NCBI GenBank assembly: GCA_002422955.1
Contig: DITY01000230.1
Span: forward strand, 1 to 64,000
Reading direction: 5' to 3'
Source: Planctomycetaceae bacterium UBA6172
GTDB taxonomy: Bacteria; Planctomycetota; Planctomycetia; Pirellulales; Pirellulaceae
Length of the DNA: 64,000 nucleotides
Shown in pieces: positions 8,554 through 17,956 of the stretch (the stretch's first letter is position 1; each line of letters begins with the position of its first letter). The position numbers were made by a program, and so were the translations under genes. The notes below the pieces were generated by a model. It worked only from the letters and a program-made list of their open reading frames with translations. It did not search any database and was not told the DNA's origin.

Positions 8554-10335
8554 TCAATTGGCTGGCTGAGCGGATATCTTGTTCGCCCGAACGCTGGCGA
8601 TCATGCTGCGGAACTTCCGCCGCAGATTTCCGGTCTCAAAAATGAGATACGCGTTTCCGACCAACGAGATCAACAGGATAAAGTTGAAAAAGGGTTGTGC
8701 GGACACGGTTCGTTGCCGCCCCCCATCCGACTCGCTTTGCGAAGTTCTATTGCTTCCGGCAGAAGTCCCACTGGCCGCCAACGATCCGGCCGCCAGGGTC
8801 CCGTCGCGTTCGGCCAGCCAACCGCTTGCCGATCCTGCACTTGTAGGATTCGAGGCGTAAGGCGTTCCGAAGTTCGGTTGACCTTGTCCCCAGGTTGATT
8901 GTGGCCATGGTCTGGCGTCCGCAGCAGCACCGGACGCCGCAGGATAGTTTCCATTTCCCGCGAAGGTGCCTGGCGGCGCTCCCTGCCCCGGACTGGTATA
9001 CCCAGGCCCCGAATAGGGGAACGGTGACTGGGCGGGGATGGTTTGACCTTGACCAATCTGCTCGTATCCGGCGGGATTGTTGGCCAAACCATAGTTGAGC
9101 GGCGAGCTCGAATTGATTTGTGCGGGTGGTTGTGCTGCGGTACTTGAACCCTGCGCGACTGAGATGCTGGCTTCAGCGGGTAAAAGTCTACCGAATTGGT
9201 CGATCCGCCGGCCGTATTGATCAATCCAGTTTCCCGAAGCGTCGATCAAGTTCCCTGATCTTGGATCGATCAGTCGGCCCAGGCTATCGACAGGACGCCC
9301 TAAGCGATCGAGTAAGTTGCCCAGCGAATCCCTGGTCAAACCCGGTGTTCCCGAATTCGCGGCGATCGACGATTGTTCCGGATAGCCCGCGGCGGTGGTC
9401 GACTCAGTTCGTCCCGCCGCTGTAGGTGAAAGCGTGGGGGAAATCCCGGCAGGTGGGGTGCCGAAAGTCGGTGTGGTTCCGTAGCCACTCCAGGTGGGGT
9501 CATTCGGATTCGTCGGTTGGCGGCTCCCGCTCGGCTGGGCCACGGTTGCCAGACCACTGCTGCTGGCCGAACCGACTGGTTGGCTGGCTGGTGGCTGGTT
9601 CGAAACGGTGGCAGCTGGGGGCGTAATCCAATTGCTTGCTGGGCTGCTGGCACTAGGGGCGGCGGTTGTCACGGCCGGCGGTAGCGTCCAGTTTTCGGTC
9701 GGCGCGACCGGAGTGGTTGTTGGGCTAGGGGGCGAAACCCGAGCCGTTGAAGCGGCGGGCGCTGAAAGTCCTGATTGACCTCGAATGTCAGCCCAATGGT
9801 TCTCACGCTCGGTCGCCACGGGCTCGGTCGAAACGTTCGGGTTCGTGCCGACTGGCGACAGCGTACTCGGTGGCAGGGCAAAGCCTCCCGTCTGCGGGTC
9901 GGGCTTCATCGCAGATTCGCTCGACGAAACACCGCTCTTGCCAGAGACACCAGCGAGCTTATCGAGCGTGGGAAACTCGGGAATCGGCAATGGAGAATGG
10001 TCTGCCTGATCGCCCGCAACGGCAGCGCCGACCCCCGGCGAAGCTTGGCCCGACTGAGAGAGGGCTGGGGAAGTCGGTCGGACGGCCAAGTTCCCTGCGT
10101 TACGCGGTAGCGGCTCGGTACCCACCCGGACGATGACCTTCACCACCCGATTGGCTACCGTCGGGTCGAGGGTGCTGGTGATCTCGCCCAATCGCTGCAC
10201 ATCGTCCAATTGATCTGGCGGGATCTGAATGATGTATTCGATGTTATCGCCCTGCGGCGACTTGGTCCCATCCGGTTGCCACCCATAGTCGATTCCGACT
10301 GTGGCAAACATGACGAGGAGCAATGCGGCGGCCAT
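8554..10335 (-). CDS. Pro/Ser/Thr-rich membrane-anchored protein with heptad repeats
   Basis: The product has 593 residues. ATG 10335 has AGAAGG nine bases upstream; ATG 10344 sits directly on that site and is less likely. The N-terminus holds a short hydrophobic segment (MAAALLLVMFATVGIDYG) and a small ordered domain ending near residue 75 (QIPPDQLDDVQRLGEI, VVKVIVRVG). A long low-complexity region rich in Pro, Ser, Thr and Gly follows, then about seven tandem heptads of the form IDxxGRL, more low complexity, and a C-terminal transmembrane helix (FFNFILLISLVGNAYLIF) with a basic tail. This layout suggests a surface or envelope protein anchored at the C-terminus. Function unknown. Confidence 0.7.
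   Translation of the reverse strand: MAAALLLVMFATVGIDYGWQPDGTKSPQGDNIEYIIQIPPDQLDDVQRLGEITSTLDPTVANRVVKVIVRVGTEPLPRNAGNLAVRPTSPALSQSGQASPGVGAAVAGDQADHSPLPIPEFPTLDKLAGVSGKSGVSSSESAMKPDPQTGGFALPPSTLSPVGTNPNVSTEPVATERENHWADIRGQSGLSAPAASTARVSPPSPTTTPVAPTENWTLPPAVTTAAPSASSPASNWITPPAATVSNQPPASQPVGSASSSGLATVAQPSGSRQPTNPNDPTWSGYGTTPTFGTPPAGISPTLSPTAAGRTESTTAAGYPEQSSIAANSGTPGLTRDSLGNLLDRLGRPVDSLGRLIDPRSGNLIDASGNWIDQYGRRIDQFGRLLPAEASISVAQGSSTAAQPPAQINSSSPLNYGLANNPAGYEQIGQGQTIPAQSPFPYSGPGYTSPGQGAPPGTFAGNGNYPAASGAAADARPWPQSTWGQGQPNFGTPYASNPTSAGSASGWLAERDGTLAAGSLAASGTSAGSNRTSQSESDGGRQRTVSAQPFFNFILLISLVGNAYLIFETGNLRRKFRSMIASVRANKISAQPAN
9187..9333 (-). repeat. Tandem heptad repeat, consensus [VIL]DxxG[RN][LVW]
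   Basis: Within the low-complexity membrane protein, seven adjacent units of seven to eight residues read DSLGNL, LDRLGRP, VDSLGRL, IDPRSGNL, IDASGNW, IDQYGRR and IDQFGRL. The DxxGR core resembles the core of RHS/YD repeats but the period is shorter. The DNA copies differ at synonymous positions, so the repeat is old and kept at protein level. Confidence 0.7.
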
Positions 10336-10595
10336 GGGATCCATCCTTCTAGCTTTTGGCGAGCTTACACAGCACGCGATGTTACCGAGATTAGCAATTG
10401 TGCGTAAAGGTCGGAATGAATGGCCCCTCGGTTGGGGTTTCGAGATCGGCTGGGTCGCGAGCCCGATAACATAGGGGATGACGCGTTGCCAAGCGTTTGG
10501 CTGTCCCCATGGCGGAGTGGCACTGGCGTCGTGAAGGTATCGATTTTGCTAGCAACACGTTTATCCCGATCGGTGACGGGTATTGAAGGAATTGA

Positions 10596-11327
10596 ATGGC
10601 CTCTCGTTCGAGACCACTGGTCGAAATCTGGGCTGCGGAGGCCTCGGCGAGCGAGCCCGGGGCATTGGAACATCGTTGCCGACAATGGCTGACGCCGGAG
10701 GAATGGGAGGGGGCTCTCCGGCTTCGCCAGCCCAGTTCACGCAATCAGCATGTCGTCGGTCGTGGGATGGTACGCAAGCTGCTGACGCTTCGGACCGATT
10801 TTGATCCGAAGGAGGTCGTGTTGGATCGCGCGGAAAAGGGCAAGCCTTTCGTGGTTGCGCCGGAGGCGGTGAACCGGCCGTTCAATGTGAGTCACACCGA
10901 GGGGATGGTGTTGTTTGCCGCGGTGGATCGTGGTGCAATCGGGGTTGACGTGGAGCGCTTATCGCGAAAAACGGACGTCGGGTTGGCCGAACGGTATTTC
11001 GCCCCCGCCGAGGTCGATTATGTCTTCTCGGCGCGCGATCCCGAGCAGAGAATGGAGGCTTTTTTGAGAGTTTGGACCCTCAAAGAGGCGTTTATCAAAG
11101 CCATTGGGACTGGGTTAACGATGCCGCTGGGTGACTTCGCCTTCGAGCAACTCGATGCCGTTCGGCCCAGCGTGCGCATGCTCAATCCCAACCTGACGAA
11201 TGATGGCAACTGGCAGTTCATCTCGTTTGTGCCGAATCCTGGCTACATTGCGGCGGTCGCGATCCGAGATTCGGCGGGCGAGTGCCATCGCGACTTGCGA
11301 TTGCAACGATTCGAGACGTTGCTCTGA
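10596..11327 (+). CDS. 4'-phosphopantetheinyl transferase (Sfp/AcpT type)
   Basis: The enzyme has 243 residues and transfers the phosphopantetheine arm of CoA to a serine of acyl or peptidyl carrier proteins. The diagnostic motifs are present: FNVSHTEG, GAIGVDVERLSR (Mg-binding Asp and Glu) and VWTLKEAFIKA (WxxKEAxxK). Length fits the two-lobe Sfp/Gsp class rather than the 120-residue AcpS class. ATG 10596 has AAGGA six bases upstream. The carrier protein it serves is not in this window. It sits just upstream of the Bat-like gene set, with no obvious functional link. Confidence 0.9.
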   Translation: MASRSRPLVEIWAAEASASEPGALEHRCRQWLTPEEWEGALRLRQPSSRNQHVVGRGMVRKLLTLRTDFDPKEVVLDRAEKGKPFVVAPEAVNRPFNVSHTEGMVLFAAVDRGAIGVDVERLSRKTDVGLAERYFAPAEVDYVFSARDPEQRMEAFLRVWTLKEAFIKAIGTGLTMPLGDFAFEQLDAVRPSVRMLNPNLTNDGNWQFISFVPNPGYIAAVAIRDSAGECHRDLRLQRFETLL

Positions 11328-11382
11328 CCCCAAGCCGAACCTGTTCCGCGGGCTCGATCGTTGCTCGCTCGCGAGGCCGCAA

Positions 11383-12414
11383 ATGATTCGCCACACCAAC
11401 TTTGACGAGACCGGCGGGGCGAGAGCAGGTCTTTTTCGGATAAGATGCGACCACCGCGGTTGTAGGCTCGTGTCGACCGCCGCGGCATCACCCGAGGTGT
11501 CCGTTTCCCATTCCGAGTCCCAAGCCGTGACGGTGCAACTTTCTCCCGAGTCACTCAACCAAATCAAGCGATTGGATTTGCGCGCGAGGATGATTGTTCG
11601 CGGCTTTTTACAGGGCTTGCACCGCAGTCCTCTACATGGATTTTCGGTGCAGTTTAGCGAGCATCGGCGATATCATCGCGGTGACGACCCCAAGCTGATC
11701 GATTGGTTGGTCTATGCGAAAACGGATAAGTATTATGTAAAGCGGTTCGAAGCCGAGACGAACCTGACCGGTTTTCTGGTCATGGACTTGAGTGCTTCGA
11801 TGGGTTTCAAGCAATCCCAGCAATTGAGCAAGTTCGAGTATGCGATTTGCTTGGCCGCTTCGTTGTGCTACCTGATGACGATGCAGCAAGACCCGGTCGG
11901 ATTGATCACATTTTCTGATCGTGTTCAAGCCAGCCTTCCGGCACGTAGTCGTCGCGGGCATTTCGCGGATGTACTCAGCCACCTTTCCCAGATGACACCC
12001 CAAGGGCAGACTGAACTCGGCGAATGTTTGACTCGTGTCGCGGCGATGCTGCGGCACTCCAGTCTGATCATGCTGTTCTCGGATTTGCTTGGCGATCCGG
12101 TCGCGACCCTCTCGGCGTTGGCGAGGCTGCGTCATGGGGGGCACGACGTGATCGTGTTTCACGTCCTGGACCAAGCCGAGATCGACTTCCCCTACACCGG
12201 TCCGGTGGAGTTTGAGGATTCGGAAACAGGAGAGCGGTTTCAGGTGGATGCTGACGGGTACCGTGAAGAATATTTGTCCGAATTGGATGCCTTTCGCCAG
12301 ATTTATCGAGACGGCTGCGGCAAGTTGCAGGTCGATTACGTGCCGTTGAGCACCGACATGCCGTTTGACAAGGCTTTGACCGAGTACCTGATCAATCGCC
12401 AGTCTCGTTTTTGA
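11383..12414 (+). CDS. DUF58 family protein
   Basis: About 343 residues from ATG 11383; GTG codons at 11497 or 11527 are alternative starts that would give the usual family N-terminus. Signature segments are LDLRARMIVRGFLQGLHRSP, FSEHRRYHRGDDPKLIDW and YVKRFEAETNL, followed by a vWA-like half with a metal site (MDLSASMGF). DUF58 proteins usually accompany MoxR AAA+ ATPases and vWA membrane proteins in Bat-type clusters connected with envelope stress or chaperone-like maturation. Here the next two genes match that set. The stop TGA shares a base with the next ATG. Cytoplasmic, with no transmembrane helix. Confidence 0.88.
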   Translation: MIRHTNFDETGGARAGLFRIRCDHRGCRLVSTAAASPEVSVSHSESQAVTVQLSPESLNQIKRLDLRARMIVRGFLQGLHRSPLHGFSVQFSEHRRYHRGDDPKLIDWLVYAKTDKYYVKRFEAETNLTGFLVMDLSASMGFKQSQQLSKFEYAICLAASLCYLMTMQQDPVGLITFSDRVQASLPARSRRGHFADVLSHLSQMTPQGQTELGECLTRVAAMLRHSSLIMLFSDLLGDPVATLSALARLRHGGHDVIVFHVLDQAEIDFPYTGPVEFEDSETGERFQVDADGYREEYLSELDAFRQIYRDGCGKLQVDYVPLSTDMPFDKALTEYLINRQSRF

Positions 12415-14987
12415 TGACGTTTCTCAACGCTTCGCTCCTAGCGGGTCTGCTCGCCGCCGCGATCCCGGTCGTGGTGCATCTGATGTCACGTCGCGAGCCT
12501 CGGCGGATCGTTTTTCCCGCAACCCGTTTCGTCAAGCAACGGATCGCGTCGAGCCAAAAACGTTTGCAGGTGCGACGCTGGTGGCTGCTCGGGTGGAGGA
12601 TCCTGATTCTGGTCGCGTTGGCCTTTGCACTGGCACGACCTACGGTCGCGACCGCGGTTTCTTCCGCTTGGATCGCATCTGGTCTCCTCGCGGTTCTCGG
12701 TGTCGCGCTGTTGGCCATGGCGGGTGTGGCCAGGATTCGCGAACGGCTACCGGGCCTGGGGTATGCGTTAGGGGGGGCGGCGCTGTTGTCTTGGATTGCC
12801 TCGCTCGCGATTGCGGGCATCTCGGCCGTTAGTGGGCCTGAGGTGACGACTCGCGAAGATTTGCCCGTCGCGTTGGCGCTGGTGCTGGATAACTCGGTCC
12901 GTAGCTTGCGAAACTTGTCCGATGACGCCCTGACGGAAGAGACGACCGCGCGGGCCACGGGACCGTCGCGGGTGATCGATCAGATCCGAGACCAGGCGAA
13001 TTGGATCTTAGGTCGTTTTCCTGCCGACAGTCGGATCGCGATCATCGATCGTTCGCCGCGTCCAGCGGCATTCGCGCTCGACGTCGCCAGCGCCGCTCGT
13101 CAGATCGAGCGCACCGAACCGCTGGCTTTGAGCCGCCCCTTGGCGGAACGTGTCGAGGCCGCAGTCAGGTTGGTTCGCTCCAGTGAACTCGATCGTCGAA
13201 TCGTCGTTGTCGTCACCGATCTGACCCAGCGATCCTTTCCGGCTCAGGAGTGGGAGCGTGGTCGGGTGGCGGCTTTGCTGGCGGAAGACCCTCCGCTGCG
13301 TATTCAAATTTTGGACGTGGGGACGGCACCCGCTGGTAACCTCATGCTGGAATTGCCAGAAATCGCCGATGCGACTCCTCCCCAAATGACTCCGACGGCG
13401 ATTTCGATTCGGCTGACGAGCGAAGGTCCGCGGGGGCCGTCGGGGCGGGATCAAACAGACGAAGCGTTACCGCCAAAGCAGACGCGGCCTTCCGCGTCCG
13501 CGATCGTCGAGCTACAGATCTATGAAAGCGGAACGCCTGCCGCCGCCGGATTGCCATTGGTCCGCGATTCGGAAATGGTCTTGCCAACGCTCCGCGTTGC
13601 CGATCGCAAGACCATTCCGATCATCGACGGGACGTCCCGGGCATTGCTTTCGGTGCCGCCGCTCGAAGTCGGTACGCATCATGGGGTCGTCCGCATTGTC
13701 GGCGGTGACGAATTGGCAATCGATGATGAGCGATTCTTTACACTGCAGGTGCGCTCAGCGCCTTCGATTCTGGTGGTATCCACTGATCGAGCCTCGGCTG
13801 ACGTGCTCGCCGGGGCATTGGCCGCCCCACGGTCGCCGACGGATCCGATGGCGGAGTATCGAGTCGAAATAGCCGAACTGTTGCCAAGCCGCCGCGAGGA
13901 ATATGGCGAACACGATTTGATCATCCTGGTTGACCCCCCGCCCGTATCGCCCACGGCTTGGTCCGACCTGCAGTCCTATCTCGAGAACGGCGGTAAGTTG
14001 GTAACGCTGCTGGGGCCGTCCATGGCCATGGATGAGCGTCTCGCGGTCGACACGCCCGATGGCGGATTTCCTGGAGGTTTGGTTCGTCGCTGGCGAGTTC
14101 CTGCTCCGGGTACCTTTTTGGAGATCGAGCGACCGCAGCATCCTGCCGTCGCAGCGTTTGCGGAAATCGCGGGCGGGGTTCCGTGGAATGCGTTTCGTAT
14201 CGGCCAGTACTGGGAGCTGGATGCGCGGGAGTCCGGCGACACGGTGGTCATTCGCTATGCCGGCACGGAACATCCGGCGCTGTTGCAGCGAGGAAGCAAC
14301 CATTTGATCCTGACCACACCACTTCCGGCACTGGTGGAACCGGCACGCGATTGGAACGAGTTGTTTGCCAGTACGGATGCCTGGCCAGCGTTTTTGCTTA
14401 CCCGCGGGATGATCCAGTCTTTGGCTGATCAGGGGTGGGGCGCTCGCAACCTCATGATCACGGATGTGCCGCGATTCAGGATCGACCCGCCGGGCACTAA
14501 CTCGGTAAATACCAGTTCCGTGGGCTCGCTGGCGGGTCAAGCCAGCGTGATCGGTGCATCGATCGGTCCGAGCGAGTCCACGGGTGACCTGCGGGTTCAG
14601 ATGTTTCCGCCTCGTGGACCTGTCGTGCCGCTTCGCGCTCGTGATTCTTGGTTGACGGTTGGCGGGGTTGATTGGCCAGGGACCTATTGGATTCGAGGCG
14701 AGGGCTTATCTACCGGTTTCAGCATCAATTTGTCGCCTGCCCAGACTGACTTGAGTCGCCTAGACCCCGCGTTGTTCGACGCCTGGCTCGGCCCCGAACT
14801 GTACGATCTGGTTCGCGAGCGTGACGCGCTGCTTCGGGTTCAGGACGGGGGCGATCCGACCCAACCGCTGTCCGGCTGGCTGCTGGTGCTCGGGATTGCC
14901 GCGTTCGCCATCGAGCAGGTGATCGCGAATCGTTTCTATCGCCGGTCGGGGCACAAGATCGACACTCGAGGCGTTCGGGCTGCATGA
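12414..14987 (+). CDS. BatA-like membrane protein with vWA/amidotransferase-like domains
   Basis: The protein has 857 residues. The N-terminus (LLAGLLAAAIPVVVHLMSRR, then RIVFPATRFVKQR) is the BatA/TIGR02226 N-terminal membrane domain, followed by two more helices (about 55-130). A large extracytoplasmic part includes a vWA-like region (LALVLDNSVRSL, VVVVTDLTQRSF) and a region like the class I glutamine amidotransferase fold (APSILVVSTDRASADVLAGA). A last helix sits at the C-terminus (SGWLLVLGIAAFAIEQVIA). ATG 12414 overlaps the DUF58 stop (TGATG). The gene also overlaps the next one by four bases, so the three are translationally coupled. Confidence 0.85.
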   Translation: MTFLNASLLAGLLAAAIPVVVHLMSRREPRRIVFPATRFVKQRIASSQKRLQVRRWWLLGWRILILVALAFALARPTVATAVSSAWIASGLLAVLGVALLAMAGVARIRERLPGLGYALGGAALLSWIASLAIAGISAVSGPEVTTREDLPVALALVLDNSVRSLRNLSDDALTEETTARATGPSRVIDQIRDQANWILGRFPADSRIAIIDRSPRPAAFALDVASAARQIERTEPLALSRPLAERVEAAVRLVRSSELDRRIVVVVTDLTQRSFPAQEWERGRVAALLAEDPPLRIQILDVGTAPAGNLMLELPEIADATPPQMTPTAISIRLTSEGPRGPSGRDQTDEALPPKQTRPSASAIVELQIYESGTPAAAGLPLVRDSEMVLPTLRVADRKTIPIIDGTSRALLSVPPLEVGTHHGVVRIVGGDELAIDDERFFTLQVRSAPSILVVSTDRASADVLAGALAAPRSPTDPMAEYRVEIAELLPSRREEYGEHDLIILVDPPPVSPTAWSDLQSYLENGGKLVTLLGPSMAMDERLAVDTPDGGFPGGLVRRWRVPAPGTFLEIERPQHPAVAAFAEIAGGVPWNAFRIGQYWELDARESGDTVVIRYAGTEHPALLQRGSNHLILTTPLPALVEPARDWNELFASTDAWPAFLLTRGMIQSLADQGWGARNLMITDVPRFRIDPPGTNSVNTSSVGSLAGQASVIGASIGPSESTGDLRVQMFPPRGPVVPLRARDSWLTVGGVDWPGTYWIRGEGLSTGFSINLSPAQTDLSRLDPALFDAWLGPELYDLVRERDALLRVQDGGDPTQPLSGWLLVLGIAAFAIEQVIANRFYRRSGHKIDTRGVRAA

Positions 14988-17308
14988 CCCATTTTCAGTT
15001 CGATCCGATTTTTTCTTCCTGGCTGGTGATGCTGGGCCTGGCGGTTGTGTTGTTGGGGTTGCCGCTGGGACTACGGATTCACGGCAGCGAGTTGAATGCC
15101 CGCCGGCGGAGAGTCTTGCTCGGTTTGCGCCTCGCCGCGGCCACCTTGATGCTGGGCGCCGCGTTTCGCCCTGCCCTGATCCGCACGGACTCTCAACCGG
15201 GTCGCGCAACCTTGGCGGTGTTGGTCGATCATTCCCGCAGTATGACCCTCCCCTCGTCGGACGGGCGCTCTCGCTGGGAGCAGCAGGAAGAAGTGCGTGA
15301 ATCGCTCGCCCGGGCTTTGCGAGGAGTGGATGAGTCGTTGGGCGTCAAATGGTTCGGCTACGCGGACGGGGTTCAAGAGTTATCCGACGAGGAGCTTTCG
15401 GCTGCGAAAAGTGATCCGCCCGTGGGGCAAGCCACCGATTTGTTCTTGGCTTTGTCCGGAGCGCTTCGCGCCGCTTCCGGTGAACCGCTGGCCGGTGTGA
15501 TCTTGCTCGGGGACGGTGTTCACAATCCGTCCAGGCCCGATCGGGTCCAGGCGGAGCAGGCCGCTGATCGATCGCGGGATGGCGCACCGGGAGACAACGA
15601 CCCGCAGGCCGCTGCTCGAACACTCGGCTCGCTGGACATTCCGCTATGGACGGTACCGATTGGGCCAGCGGGTGATGCTGATCGCATTCGGGATGCCCAG
15701 GTCGATCAACTCGTCGAATCGTTAGTCGTGTATTCGGGCAATCAGTTTCAGGTTGACTTTGTCCTTCGCAGTCGGGCGCTGCAGGGGTTTGACCTGCCGA
15801 TTCGATTGTGGATCAGCCCCGAGGATCGACCGACTGAAAGGGTCGAACTGGCCAGTCGTCGACATTCGGCCTCGAACGTTATGGATGCGGTTTCCTTTTC
15901 CATCCCGGTGTCCGTCGATGAGCCGGGTGGGTATCGACTGGAGGTTGAAGTTGCCCCGCAAGAAGGTGAGACGCTGCTGACCAATAATTCGCAAGTCGCC
16001 TTCCTGGAGGTTCGACAGGGTGGGGGTCGGGTGCTGTATTTGGAAGGGCAGCCCCGTCCCGAGCAAACCTTTCTGAAGCGAAGCCTGCGGCGTTTTCCTG
16101 ATCTCGAGTTGAGCTATCGTTGGGTTGGGACCAACGGTGTTGACCAGCCTTCCACCGATTGGGGCGATTCATTCGCTCCCGGCAATTTCGACATTTTCAT
16201 CATCGGTGATCTACCTCGCGGCGCTCTGCCGGATCGTGAGTGGCAGCGATTGTCGGAGGCCGTTCGCAACGGCAGCGGGTTGCTCGCGCTGGGGGGCTTG
16301 TCCGCTTTCGACGCGGGTGGCTTCGCTGGTTCACCACTGGCTGACGCCTTGCCAGTTCAGTTGGGTACGATGCCGGGCGGGCGCGGGGCTCAGATCGAAG
16401 GGTCAATTTTGCCGCGTCTGACACGCTCGCACCCGATCACGGCCCTTAAGCCGGGCGATGATTCGCTGGAAGGACAGCAGGCCTATTGGGATCAACTGTC
16501 TCCCCTGGTTGGTGCCAATCGACTCGGGCCGCCACGAATCGCCCCGGGAGTAATTGTGCTGTTGAGCACCAGCGACCAACAGCCATTGCTCGTAATCGGA
16601 GAGTTCGGTGAGGGGCGGGTTGCGGCGTTCGCGGGCGACAGCACCTGGCGTTGGTGGCGGCGGGGAGCGGATGACGCGCACCGGCGCTTTTGGAGGCAGC
16701 TGATGTTGTGGCTGGCCGATCGTGGGGATGACCCCGAATCGCAACTCCTGGTCGAACTGGAACGACGACGATTCGTGGCGGCGGAAGCCGTACGATGGCA
16801 GGTCACTCGATTCGCGGCAGGGATCGCGGAAACGGAAGCAGAGCCGGAAATCGAGGTCATTGGCCCTGATGGTGCTATCACTCCGGTCGTGGTGGAGCAA
16901 TCCGAGACGGATGTCGATGCGGATCGTCGAACGCTGACCGGGATCCTGCCGAAACTGATACCGGGACTGTATCGGTTGCGCGCTCGACTCGGGCAGGGCA
17001 GCCTGTCCGTGGCACGCTCCTTTCAGATTCTCGACGAGGACCGCGAATTGGCTATGCCGTTTGCCGACGTCACGTATTTGTCTCAGCTGTCGGGCCAGAC
17101 GGCAGCCGCGGGCGGGGCCAGTTTGCTGCCTTCTCAAGTGGACGAATTGATTTCACGGATCGCCGCATTACGCCGGACAGCGGCGGCGCCCATTGTCAAA
17201 AAATATCGGCTCGGCGACGACGCAGCCACCGCCTGGCCGCTATTGCTCTTATTCGTCGGGTTGATGTCGACCGAGTGGGTACTCCGCAGGCGGTGGGGAC
17301 TCGTTTAG
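14984..17308 (+). CDS. vWA-domain membrane protein of the Bat-like set
   Basis: A 774-residue protein with two N-terminal helices, a vWA domain with intact metal site (VLVDHSRSMTLPS: DxSxS) at about residues 75-220, and then a beta-rich domain. An amidotransferase-like domain (GGRVLYLEGQPRPEQTFLKR) follows, with a final helix at the C-terminus (WPLLLLFVGLMSTEWVLRRR). It closely parallels the preceding protein in order of domains and is likely a partner in the same membrane complex. It starts at ATG 14984, overlapping the upstream stop by four bases. Confidence 0.85.
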   Translation: MTHFQFDPIFSSWLVMLGLAVVLLGLPLGLRIHGSELNARRRRVLLGLRLAAATLMLGAAFRPALIRTDSQPGRATLAVLVDHSRSMTLPSSDGRSRWEQQEEVRESLARALRGVDESLGVKWFGYADGVQELSDEELSAAKSDPPVGQATDLFLALSGALRAASGEPLAGVILLGDGVHNPSRPDRVQAEQAADRSRDGAPGDNDPQAAARTLGSLDIPLWTVPIGPAGDADRIRDAQVDQLVESLVVYSGNQFQVDFVLRSRALQGFDLPIRLWISPEDRPTERVELASRRHSASNVMDAVSFSIPVSVDEPGGYRLEVEVAPQEGETLLTNNSQVAFLEVRQGGGRVLYLEGQPRPEQTFLKRSLRRFPDLELSYRWVGTNGVDQPSTDWGDSFAPGNFDIFIIGDLPRGALPDREWQRLSEAVRNGSGLLALGGLSAFDAGGFAGSPLADALPVQLGTMPGGRGAQIEGSILPRLTRSHPITALKPGDDSLEGQQAYWDQLSPLVGANRLGPPRIAPGVIVLLSTSDQQPLLVIGEFGEGRVAAFAGDSTWRWWRRGADDAHRRFWRQLMLWLADRGDDPESQLLVELERRRFVAAEAVRWQVTRFAAGIAETEAEPEIEVIGPDGAITPVVVEQSETDVDADRRTLTGILPKLIPGLYRLRARLGQGSLSVARSFQILDEDRELAMPFADVTYLSQLSGQTAAAGGASLLPSQVDELISRIAALRRTAAAPIVKKYRLGDDAATAWPLLLLFVGLMSTEWVLRRRWGLV

Positions 17309-17956
17309 TCCCTCCGGTCCTGTCTTGCCGAATCCTCTCGCCCACAGACTGGTGCCGCGACCCAAGTTGCGGATGCGGATATGCCGATCGGGTGCGTGCC
17401 TGTCGACCGTTTCAGGAGCGGGGCGTGGGGTGACGGAGGAGTTTGGGGGAGGCTCTGCCGGGAGTGCCGGGAATGGTCGCAAATACGGTCGGTGGCCCTC
17501 CCGCCAGGCCATCCCTGCACACGGGGCGATTGACCTCGCATCCTCCCTTTCCGGAAGACCAAGGGGCTCAGAGAACTGGGTGATAGGCGTCACCGGCTAC
17601 CGTCCACTCGGTCGGCTGTCATCGTCTGGTCGGACAGGAGGCCTATGAAATTCCGTTCTTGAAGATGTTCGATTTGCGGGAAAATACGGTATCCTACGAG
17701 GCCCGAGATTTGGACTGGCGGGCCTCAGGCAACTAAGCTGCTGAGTGATTTCCGGGGGCGAAAAGGTGGGAAGCTGGCTGGCAGGCCGAAGCGACGGGTC
17801 GGTCCCGCGGAGACAGGTGTTTCGGCCTGCTCTCGGGCTTGATGGTGCCTTTAGGCTCGCGTTCACCGCTGATCTGCTCGCCAGGCACACGCGGGTTGGC
17901 GAGGGTTGCGAGATCATGGTCCGTCGGTTGGATTTTTTGCGAGTTGGTGAATACGA
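17309..17956. other. Intergenic region of about 650 bases with an inverted repeat
   Basis: No frame here has a convincing ribosome binding site or protein family; the short open frames are mutually overlapping. GAGGCCCG at 17698-17705 and CGGGCCTC at 17719-17726 form a perfect eight-base inverted repeat around a 13-base loop. That could be an operator or a weak terminator; the A/T-rich stretch before it (17650-17695) may hold the promoter of the downstream cytochrome gene. Confidence 0.4.

Noticed and set aside
9187..9333. Repeat array considered as a DNA-level repeat or CRISPR-like unit
   Set aside because: The period is 21-24 bases with coding-level conservation only; there are no spacers and it lies inside a gene.
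13755..14540. A 261-residue minus frame inside the BatA-like gene
   Set aside because: Antisense to a clear membrane protein gene, Arg- and Gln-rich in the manner of shadow frames.
17305..17917. Short minus-strand frames in the gap before the cytochrome gene
   Set aside because: Pro/Arg/Ser-rich, no start signal, no family.
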